NCBI GenBank assembly: GCA_963682055.1
Contig: OY821747.1
Span: forward strand, 28,146,126 to 28,210,125
DNA: 64,000 nt
Origin: Primula veris
Taxonomy: Eukaryota; Streptophyta; Magnoliopsida; Ericales; Primulaceae
Direction: 5' to 3'
Made by a program: the position numbers and the translations under genes. The first letter of the stretch is position 1. Every line of letters starts with the position of its first letter. The notes under the pieces were generated by a model. That model was not told where the DNA came from. It saw only the letters and a program-made list of their open reading frames with translations, and searched no databases. Shown one piece after another: positions 30,067-39,969 of the stretch.

Positions 30067-31730
30067 ATGAAACTAATCTAATTACAGAATTGAAACAGTA
30101 CTTTAAATAAATTACATAAAGGTAAAACAGAATTTAAATGTTACAGTTAAGGACATGAAATTGAAATACTTAAATTAAATTACATAAATGAAACGAAATC
30201 AAAAAGGCATAAAAGAAATAGACGAAACGACTTTTTAACAGTCTGCCCTTAACCGATATTCGTCCAACCACCTTTGAGGTTTCTGGTTATGTTTGGCGCT
30301 TTGATCTCAAGGTATAACGTCTCGGATGACTCGCCGGAAACTGGCGACGAGTCAAGGTCGAGCTGTTGGTGGGTGGCTCTCTTTGACTAAAATGTAATAT
30401 TAACTTTGCAATGAATTCATATTTATTGCAACAGTTATAGCTTTGCTGAAACCTTTTCCCGAACAGGCGCGTTTTTCCGAATATGCACGCTTTTGTCGTA
30501 CATGCACGCTTTTGGTAAATGTGTATGTGGACAGACAACTTAATATTCACAAGAGATAACTTTGTATATACATTGTAAAAATGACTCTTCATTTCCAATG
30601 TGAACAATTTCCAATGAGTTATCCTCATTTAATCCATTTTTCCAGCATTAAGAGTTTTTCTCTTTCTCAAACCCAATCTTTGACGGTAATTTTCATTCAC
30701 TCTCATTCTCCGAATAAGTCATAAGACATATCGTTACGAACCTTATCATACCATCTACTCAACCGTTTTGAGTATGATGTCAAAAGACAACGACTGTCAC
30801 TTAGAATCTTGACTCAAAAATGGTCTCGTGACCATTCGAAAACTAACATGTTAGACATGGTTTTTCCAACATATGGTTGCTTAGTCTTTGCAAAATCTAA
30901 TTTATAAAATTTGATTAGTGATTTGAATGTAGATAGATCTTATCCTGTCAAATGCATGTATGGGCCTCCTCAAATTGTGTATGTGAAAACGTTCCACTCA
31001 AAATGTATCTAGGGTAAAGCATATCTCATAATCTTCTTGGTCTTTGTTTCAAAAAAGAGAATGTCTTCTTGGTCTTGCTTACTTTACTAGCTTGATTTAT
31101 GAAATTTCAACGAATGAATCAAAATATACCGAACACTAGCTATCCTTATCCTTAGACTGACTAGTTAATTTGGGGGAAAAAAATGGATTGCCTACTAAAA
31201 TTGAAAGAGTATTAATTTTTCACAAGAAAATAAAAACCTAGCTTTCTTGGAAGTCAATTGATACAATCATCTAAACAAATGTCTTCTATATAGGTGTGGC
31301 ATCACGGATTATTTTCTGAACTTCGTAACTGAAATTGAGGTTTGGCGGAGTATTTTGTTGTTAGTAGTATAAGCATGTCTTATTAGCTTGTTACTTAAAA
31401 GTCAAATTTGTATTTACTTATGTCAAAGCTTTAAAATCAAGTGTTGGTCGCGTAGATGTGAATATATATATAATTACTAAAGGGTTGCTTCATTTCGAGC
31501 GCAGGTGGAAGAAATAATTATAAATGTGGAAGTAACATATTGGAATTATCGTATTGGGAGAGTCATAAACATCTTGTTTCGGCTCTTGCCCCTAAGAAAA
31601 CATTAGCTTTACATAAATTATGCTCAATACTCTACACCAGACAATGTGCAAGTGAACTTCGTGATCCTACTTGGTGAATTAAATTGATATTGTTATAACT
31701 ATGCTGTTTTAGTTACAAAATATGTCCTGC
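30067..31730. other. No confident gene; contains a paralogous empty site of Copia B
   Basis: A minus-strand ORF at 30287-30628 has no recognisable homology and I do not call it. 30890-31110 is homologous to the sequences that flank Copia B (54120-54332 and 59211-59290). It has a single GTATC at 31005-31009 where the element inserted in the other copy. Confidence 0.5.
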
Positions 31731-31734
31731 ATAT

Positions 31735-31955
31735 CGTACCTCTTAAAAGTCACATATGTCAAATGCAAAGGATGCGATCTTGGTGAAAGAAGAGAAGGTC
31801 GAGCATGAAAAAGAAGAGTCTTTCAGATTAGCCAGGATAACTGCCTGATAACCATTAAAGATCACAAACTTTTGCAATATACAATGATACACATATTTAT
31901 TAAGTCCTTTGAGCGACCACCGGCAAGTCATTCTTGGTTATCAAAGAAGCCTCTT
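31735..31955 (-). ncRNA. MIR169-like hairpin with altered mature sequence
   Basis: The mature-equivalent 21-mer (31940-31920, minus) reads TAACCAAGAATGACTTGC and ends CGG. It differs from the standard miR169 (...GCCGG form) at positions 3 and 9 (G to A in both). The star arm (about 31847-31826) keeps GGCAGTTATCCTGGCTAA. The arms still pair along most of their length, and the flanks match the canonical locus at 25.9 kb. It may be a variant miRNA gene or an early pseudogene. Confidence 0.7.
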
Positions 31956-32910
31956 AAATTCATGTAAGACCGATCTCGTCTCCTTAAACAAATTATGCAA
32001 CGCCTCCAGTTTGACATCTGATTCGGGAATGTAATAGATATGAGATCTACAATAATTTTAATGTTTTCCGATTACTTTTTTGGTATAGTTAGCCTTTGGT
32101 GTGTAGACATGGGTGCATAATATACTGTTAGGAACATAAATTAGATTCTATAGAAGGAATAAAGATCAATCAGTGTTGTGTATGGTTAATATTTTATTTT
32201 ACTATATTTTATTATTATTGGTAATATTTCAGAATTGTTTCGATATTTTTGGTAACGTGGTGGGATTAATTAATTGATATTTATAAATTATTAAGGGATC
32301 AAACTAATATAAGGAGAACAACAATTATATGTTCAATGAATTGAGAGTAGTGTAACTTACGTTTAAGATTAGAGCAAGAGAAATGAATATTAGACGTTAG
32401 CAGTTTTCTTTAGGGATCAAACTAAATCGGGGAATTAATTACGACGACTTAATTAGAATTGAATATTAGACGTTAGCAGATTTGTTTTCCTTGGCGTATA
32501 AGAGAAATGTTGATACTATGCTCTGATCATAACCTCTCCATTATTAATATGAATAAAACAAAGTGATACATACATACAAATAGATATATAGAGAGAAAAA
32601 AAGGGATAGAGAGCTGAAATTTATCAATTCCGGGCCTAGTTATTTTCCTTCTTCGAGTTAACCACTTGATCATAATTCTTAGCCTCTATTAGTCTCATTA
32701 TAAGTTGGTTAAATTATAAATAAGGCCATATATTAAATGATAATCTCATATACTGGAGGCATGTATTCAACAAATTATCATTATTATTTTCGCTTATAGA
32801 TTTGTGTTGTAACCTGGTATGTTAAATCATTTAGTTATCTGATCTAATTGCATTTAATCCCACCATAGTACCACATTAAGATCTTCTTTAGCACCTTCCG
32901 AATTGTAACA

Positions 32911-33390
32911 AGACAGTTCTCCTGAAAGTGCAACTTAACAATATATCCTTATAAAAATACTACAAGCATGAACCATTTAAAAAAAAATGGGTCTTTTTTT
33001 TAATTTCTGATTGCATCGATAGTGCAAATTGAGTCGTTTTATCAACAGACGTGGTAATGTTGTTGATTTCCGAATGTGTAGAGAACCCCATTCGCACTTT
33101 CACTTTGCTTTCGTTGAGTTTTCTTATAAGCACATTCAGGAGAACTGTATGTTAGCTAAGCTGCTTAAATTTACCACATCAGAAAAACTTGACGAAATCA
33201 AAGCGAAGCTGCGAATGTGGATCGTATTCACAAAGTTGGAAATCAACAACATTACCACATCTGCCGATAAGAGTCGCTCAATTTGCACTATTGATGTAAT
33301 CAGAAAAAGGCTCATTTTTTAAAATGCTCCGTGCTTGTAGTCTTTTTAGAAGGTTACATTGTTACAGTTGCACTTTCAGGAGAACTGTCT
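32911..33390. mobile_element. Foldback/MITE-like long inverted repeat, copy 1
   Basis: The left end AGACAGTTCTCCTGAAAGTGCAACT-type sequence is repeated in reverse complement at the right end. Complementarity continues inward for about 200 bp (for example gactacaagcacg against catgcttgtag, and cttcgctttg against caaagcgaag). The loop is about 60 bp. No clear target duplication. The ORF across it is a by-product. Copy 2 is at 49706-50186. Confidence 0.75.
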
Positions 33391-33480
33391 GATAGTCAGA
33401 AAAAAGATATCGACATATACGTATATATTTCCTTTTAAGTGGCCAGATGCAAATCATTTTTGGCTATCAAACTTATAAGG
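33385..33480 (-). ncRNA. Degenerate MIR169 copy
   Basis: Mature-equivalent 33466-33446 (minus) reads TAGCCAAAAATGATTTGC, with three substitutions in the first 18 bases plus changes at the 3' end. The star region has become CTATCAGACAGTTCTCCTG and is part of the foldback end. Hairpin pairing is poor, so probably not functional. Confidence 0.6.
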
Positions 33481-34953
33481 CCCTTGCATTTATTTGAGGC
33501 CTCCCTAAGTCTTACACCATCACTATGCTTAATTATCATTAATAGACTTGTAGAATGATGTGTTTGCCACTTTAGTATATAGAGTAAGACCATGATACAT
33601 ACATTTGGACATCTGATTCGGACACATAAACATATTAGGGATTTGCATTGTTGACAAAATCTCTCTTTGTTAGCTAATCTAGCCTTTGGTGTGCATGCAA
33701 GGTGCTATTACAAGAAATATATTCGATTCAGTTTTGAAAGTTAATACAACTTCAGCCTTTAGGAGAAATGACTGATGTGTTTGTGTATCACCCTTTGGTT
33801 TTAATTAGTAGAATTTCAATGACAACGAATCAAGATATTGACAATTCCAACTTGCACCAAGTCAATCTAAGTATGAAATTTAAAATAAGAGCCAGGAGGG
33901 AAACAAATATTTTCACATTATCATGGTAATATATAAAAAAAACTAAAATACACACTCTCGAGACTAGAGAATTACTAAGCAATAGTCACCTTATATGACT
34001 AGTTCACAATCCGTTTGCATAAAAAAAATATCAAATGCATAATTTTTTTTTAAAATTTTGATTAATATTTAAGTTTAGTGTAGGCCCATCCAGGCTTCTA
34101 TATTTTTATTTGAATTTTTAGTGTGTTGTATAATTTATTTTTAATTTATCAAATTTTAATTTGTTGAAAATAGAAAAAATAAATTAGTTATTGAAAAATA
34201 TTATCTAACAATCCATTTTTTAATCTAACGGTAGTTAAGTTAATTGCATCATAAACAGTCAAATAAGCTGACTGTTTCAAAGAGACACTTAAAGACGGCC
34301 GACCAGGACAACTTTAAATGAGATGTAATTTGACTAATTTTTTTTATACACATCTAATCTCTCTCTACCTTTCTCTTTTTCCCTCATTGCTTTGTAGCCT
34401 CCTCATCCCCCTCTTATTAAAATAAGAAATACCAACACAAATAAATAAAAAAAAAAGAAGGCAAAATCAGCTAATTAATAATCAAATCTTTACAATGAAA
34501 ATTTTTGGTGATCATATCTATCAGTCCTAATACATGGAAATAAATAAGAATAACTTGAATTTGGGTTTGTTTGGCTGCATCAATTTTGAGTAAAATTAAT
34601 TCGGAAAAAATTTAGGGTTTTTAATCCAAACTACTAATTTCGAGTAAGTTCGGATTAAAACCTCTAATTTTGTTTATGAACTGGGGGAAATTGATATCAA
34701 TCAAAAATTTGTAAGAGAAAACCTTATAATTTTATTTCAATAAGAAAAGGAATAAGTGGGGGATGCAGAGTTAATTTTGATAAAATGAATAGAGATATGT
34801 GGAGGCTGCTAAAGAGAAAAAGAGAGATTAGATGTGTAAAAAAAAAGATTAGTCAGATTACAACTCATCAAAATTAGCAGTATCTGCGTGTGTGTATTTT
34901 AATTTCTTTCTTGTATCATTACTTAACAGTTATGGTCATGATGCTTAGTATCA

Positions 34954-36055
34954 TTACTCTTTGCCAATTCCGGGTATCCTTTCTTTAATTTTATTTATAA
35001 TTTCTTTCTTATCATCTTCTGGGATGTTCGATGCATCAACGGTGGTTGTATGTTGATAATGTTGTTCTTTGGGTCTAACACCCAGGATCTTCTCCATTAT
35101 CTTCTCCGTTAGCCCTTTCTTATTTCGTATCCCGCCTTCTTCTTCATCCGACTACATAAATGATGACCATAGGTTAGCAGAATAGTAGGAACTTTATACA
35201 CAAAATAGTTTGCATATCATTTACTTATACACCATTATGATTGTTTTCATCTAAATATTGTTCCTTTTTTCGTGTACGTAGACAAAAAAAAAAAAAAAGG
35301 AGTACTAAACTATCTTTCGTTTATATAGCAATGTCATAAAATTATACATTCATGACTCTACTTTTTTTAAAAAGGTTAATCCACGGTGTGAAACAAATAA
35401 TTTTATAAAGTTTTCACAAAACATATTTACTATAGGACTTGAGTTGACCAAGAAAGTATAACTGTTGACTAACCAAATTAGTACTTGAGTTGTTCAAGCC
35501 ATACTCCCACTACTTAGTGCAACCATATTCCACAAATATAAAATTGGTTAGATAAACATTACCAAATAAGTAAAAAAAACAGTCACTAACTTACATTTAT
35601 ACAAATTAACTTTAACTTATATTTTTTGTGTACATTATACTAACTAATTGTGATTCGTAAGAGTATATTTTATTAATATATTAGTATTAGTTAGTAGAAT
35701 AAGTGAGATCTATGACTATTAAATAATTTAAAATAAAATAAAATGATAAAGTGATTGCTACATCACCCATTAATGTGTTTGCTAATTTTAGCATAAAACT
35801 TAATAAGTGATTGTTAACATGACATTTAATAAGTGTGTTATCAAATCCAATATAAGCAAAATATCATACACTATAGCTAACAAGTGACATTAAAATGTGA
35901 GATATCTAGTATAATCTAGTTGTTATTAGACCATTCCTACCCTCATGAGTGACGATGCCTAGGCTTGTCGTGTTTACCTCACTATTATCATGAACTACTT
36001 GGGTATCAAACTCGTTGTTTTGGACATGACCATATTGGTCTCCATTTTGTGCCAA
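34954..36055 (-). pseudogene. D3: dehydrin with lost ATG and truncated exon 1
   Basis: Exon 2 (35151-34954, 65 codons plus stop; acceptor TATGTAG) is intact: SDEEEGGIRNKKGLTEKIME with a K-segment, then a second K-segment DDKKEIINKIKERIPGIG. Exon 1 (36055-35906) encodes AQNGDQYGHVQNNEFDTQVV. However, the start codon is TTG where all paralogues have ATG, and no good donor follows (a GTAGGA after GAGG is possible). The ABRE core upstream is also mutated (AAGTGGC). The K-segment part could still be expressed from another start, but I expect a pseudogene. Confidence 0.7.
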
Positions 36056-36243
36056 ATAAAACAGTAACAAATTAAGTGAAGTTCTTAGTTTGGTGATATT
36101 TTGGATGTATGTTGTGAATTGATTAATTTGGCTGATGATCAGTTCGATATAGTACTTCACTTTATATAGAAATTTTGTAATGTGTTTGATCTTTAATTCT
36201 GGTGCCACTTATATGACTAAAGTTGTGTTTGGTTGCCTCAATT

Positions 36244-36566
36244 AGGGCTGTGTTCGGCCAGGTTCGGTTCGGTTTTTAACAAAACCGAAACCGAGCTGAT
36301 TTTTCGGTTTTCGGTCTTGTTATTTTTTGAACCGAACCGAACCGGTTGGTTTCGGTCCGGTTTCGGTCTTTCGGGTTTTTTCGGTTTTTTTCGGTTTTTT
36401 TCGGTTATTTTTTGGGCCTTTTCGGTTCTATTTTGTTTCGTTTTTATTATAAACCGAAACCGACCCGAAAAAGTTTCGGTTTTTCGATTTCGATTTTTTT
36501 CAGTTTGGTTCGATTCGGTTCAGTTCAATTAGATTATCGGTTCGATTTTTTCGGTTTTTGGTCCGA
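36244..36566. mobile_element. MITE-like insertion rich in CGGTTT, upstream of D3
   Basis: 323 bp of aaccgaaacc/ggtttcggt-type sequence flanked by the 8-bp direct repeat CCTCAATT (36236-36243 and 36567-36574). The paralogous D2 upstream region (about 29377) lacks it, which supports insertion. Probably a non-autonomous hAT-like element. Confidence 0.65.
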
Positions 36567-36571
36567 CCTCA

Positions 36572-36759
36572 ATTCTTTGCTAAGAAAGTAGAATACTTAA
36601 ATATTTTTGTTACAACGATTCACGTTTTCATGTTCTAGAAATGACAGTTAGAGACCCCTCTCCACATTCTTTGCTAAGAAAGTAGAATACTTAAATATTT
36701 TTGTTACAACGATTCACGTTTTCATGTTCTAGAAATGACAGTTAGAGACCCCTCTCCAC
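36572..36759 (+). repeat. 94-bp direct duplication
   Basis: attctttgctaagaaag ... cccctctccac occurs at 36572 and again at 36666, nearly identical. The D2 flank has a single diverged copy, so the duplication is recent and local. Confidence 0.85.
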
Positions 36760-37019
36760 GAATATTTACTAAACGACAAAATGCTTTCTAAAATAAGTAA
36801 TTCTGCAATACCCCACACTTTGTACCCTCTATTATTGACTATATATTTTTAATTATCATATATTAAGCCATAGTTATCTTATTTTCTCTCCCCTTTTCAC
36901 TTGATTGAAAGTATGTTTCCTATATTTTTCACTTCTTATTTTATAAAACCTCGCGGGTTTCATTTTATGAAACTTTCACAACACATGAGGCTCTTGCTTG
37001 CCTTCATGTAAACAATTCA

Positions 37020-37380
37020 TGAAGCCTCTTAAATTCATGTAAGACCGATCTCGTCTCCTTAAACAAATTATGCAAAGCCTCCGGTTTGACATCTGATTCG
37101 GGAATGTAATAGATATGAGATCTACAATAATTTTAATGTTTTCCGATTAGTTTTTTGGTATAGTTAGCCTTTGGTGTGTAGACATGGGTGCATAATGTAC
37201 TGTTATGAACATAAATTAAATTCTATAGAAGGAATAAAGATTAATTAGTGTTGTGTATGGTTTCTGCTCTTCAATTTTTGTTTACTATTGATTTAGATGG
37301 AATATCAACGATGAAGAATCAGGATATTGACAATCCAACTTGCGCCCAATCAATCTTAGCTAAACTTTAAGTACTGTCGT
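37020..37380 (-). repeat. MIR169 upstream region without hairpin
   Basis: Closely matches 31945-32190 (gaagcctcttaaattcatgtaagaccg ... gtgttgtgtatgg). The homology starts just where the hairpin should be; at about 37019 it joins sequence of the D2/D3 5' flank type. A recombination breakpoint removed the hairpin. Confidence 0.7.
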
Positions 37381-37389
37381 AGAATCTGA

Positions 37390-37960
37390 CCCTTTCTTTG
37401 AAGGGTAGGCAAAAATTCCACAAAACTCAGCTCATAACCCAGTACATGCGGATTGGGACGGGTATGAGCGGGGTTGAGTGTCAAAAAAATTCAATCTGTC
37501 AGCTCTAATCCATTTTATATTTTGCGGGTTGGGTTAGGGTTGTCAAACTGCGGGTTAATCGCCCGACATGTTTCAACCCACACTATATATATATAAATTA
37601 TGTGTATTTCAATATATCAAACCACACTCTTGTTATATTTTAGTTTTGTCACTTGTTCCCGAAATTTTTGAACGTATTTTGATTGATTTTCATTTATAAA
37701 TGTTGTATTTATTTTAAAATTTAGCTTGATTATGCAAACTATGAAAAATAAATGACCAAAATAAAAATTTAATAATCAATCCAAAATTCAACCTATCACA
37801 ACCCGCAATTTATTGTACGGGTTGAGTTGTGTTGGGTTTTAATTGTAACGGTTTATGTTGAGTTTGATTGAAATTTAAATTTTATCAACCCGTCTCAATC
37901 TGTCCCATAATTTATTTTGCGAGTTGTGTTATGATTGAATTCAAGTCTTCTGAAATTTCT
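37390..37960. repeat. Possible degenerate MITE (gggttg/caaccc-rich)
   Basis: Contains gggttagggttgtcaaactgcggg and matching caaccc stretches as in many plant hAT MITEs. Boundaries and target duplication are unclear. Confidence 0.3.
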
Positions 37961-38044
37961 ATCTGCGGTTCTAGTTGCAGTTTTGTAGTTAGGTTCCTAG
38001 TGAAGTTGCAACCACAGTTGAAACCTAAGTATATTGATGGACAA

Positions 38045-39031
38045 AACAGTATAGTTAAATGTACTTGAATTAAATCACACGCACATTTAACAACGGAGTT
38101 CACCCAACTGGGCTACGTCTCCGGGGCACTCAGCCAGATTATGATATTATAAAAGCTTATAATATAGGATTCAAGTCTTAATGAAAAACTCTCAGACTCT
38201 CTCTAGGTTTTTCTGCCTATCTCTATATTGTTCCTACTTTATAACTATCACTTAAAAATCAATGGCATCCCACCATTGTTTTCTTTTAAAGCTCACTGTG
38301 TATTCTCTCAAGAATGAGTCCTTTATAATTTAGAACACACACTTTTTACAAGCCTAGTTATCAACTATTTAAACTATTTAAAGAAGTAAAAACGATATTG
38401 ATGATTGCTTTTGACTCTTTTGATTGGCTTCAATCTTTCCATATAGCACAAGATATTTCAGCGTAGAATTGACCTCAATCTTCATAAGAAAGTAACTGTT
38501 TAATAACTAGCTTGAAAATATGAGTTAGTTATATAAGATAATATCTTTTAGAGATAAAATCTTTCTAACAATATATTGAAACATTAACTCCATATTTCAT
38601 TCAATCTTAAACGTATCATACTGATTTTGATAAAAAACATAGATTGAAACAAGTGATAAAGATCTGTATAAGAATAGAGATCTAGATTGTCTAGTTTAAA
38701 GTAAGCATATCTTTACAAACTAATCTCCTTATAACTTTTAGGAAACATCTTTCTTATCACTTTAATATTTTCAATATACATAAACTTAATCTTTAAAAAC
38801 ATATGATATCCTGCATACTTTAAAACAGATAATCATCCTTAAAGAATAGTAATGCAGAATTAAAGAACTGAACAGAATCCTGTAAAACTGCAGGTTGGAA
38901 CTGTGGTTGCAACCTCAGTTGCAACCTCCCTTGAAACCAAAAGGCTATTTTAATTCTTGACATTCAACTAGAGTTATTTAGTTCAAACCAATAGACAACA
39001 AATAGTATAAGGGCCAGAAATCTGGTCCTAA
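38045..39031 (-). mobile_element. LTR-like remnant related to the Copia B LTR
   Basis: 38085-38130 (ggagttcacccaactgggctacgtctccgg) resembles the Copia B LTR. On the minus strand the sequence from 39031 starts TGTTAGGACC and is preceded by a purine-rich GGGTACGGGAAGA, as an LTR preceded by a polypurine tract would be. The other end is uncertain. Probably a truncated or solo LTR. Confidence 0.4.
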
Positions 39032-39310
39032 CATCTTCCCGTACCCACCCTACTTTCTAATTCATTTATGAGTAACAACTAACAAATATATCCGATCAAT
39101 GTTTTAAAAAGCACACTTCATAGTGTTATTATCCCGATATAGTGGTTAGTGGAATTTTTTTGCAGACGGTATTTCGCTATATTGTTGTTAAACACTATAG
39201 TGCGCTTTTTTTGCACTTATGTTACACTTTGCGCTATTGAGGCTAAAAAATACGCCGTTCAAGACTTTTAGTGTGATTTTTAATTTATTTTTATAAAAAA
39301 TTATCAAAAC

Positions 39311-39565
39311 TGTTTTACGCCAAATTAGCTCAATAACATATGTAAGAGAGAGAGAGATAATGAGGGCCAAAACATATGTATTCAAGTGTGTTGTAGTTGT
39401 ACCAAACTCCATAGCCATAAGCTCTTTATATAGGCTAGAGGTTTGGAGGTTACAAGCTAAATGTTAATGACAAGAAACTCAAAGGTTGTAACATACAAAG
39501 GAGCAAATGCTCATACTAAATGATATGTAACTCTTATACTAATGGACAATCCATTATTTACAACA
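39311..39565 (-). repeat. 3' LTR of Copia A
   Basis: On the element strand it runs TGTTGTAAATAATGG ... TAAAACA. Confidence 0.93.
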
Positions 39566-39969
39566 CTCCCCCTTGGATGTCCAAAAATATATTTAATCAC
39601 GTTTGAGCTCCTCCGTCTTGTAGCTTGTTGGTACGAACTAACCACTAACAAACGCCTCATTAAAACCTTGCAAGAGAAAATCCATTGGGAAAAAACCTCT
39701 AGGCGAAGGACAAAAAGAGTACGATTTGGTTAGAACAATAGGGGTAACCACATACATAAAGTGTCTCATCAAAACCTTGTCAGAGTAAACCCAATGGGAA
39801 AAACCTCTGATCGAGGAAAAAAAAGTACACTGTGATTAGAAGTATTCGACTGGATACTCCCCCTGATTTAGGCCATCATTAGTGAGGATTTTCTCGATTT
39901 AGTGTATGAGAAATCGAGCATACATCAGGATGCTCCCCCTCACTTGCACACGACAGGGTGCAAGGACAT

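Larger units (their letters stand above)
32190..34860. repeat. Segmental duplication, copy 1 (partner 49020-51625)
   Basis: About 2.67 kb colinear with 49020-51625. It includes the foldback element, a degenerate MIR169 and its upstream region, and an AT-rich block that ends near gattagatgtgtaaaaaa. Each copy lies immediately 3' of a dehydrin gene (D3 here, D4 in the partner), so a dehydrin plus its downstream flank was duplicated. Confidence 0.85.

Noticed and set aside
30287..30628. 113-residue minus-strand ORF
   Set aside because: No recognisable domain, not conserved in the duplicated blocks, ordinary length for chance in this window.
33029..33322. 97-residue ORF (and its partner at 49864-50100)
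   Set aside because: Lies across the arms of the foldback element; the two copies are not conserved as protein.
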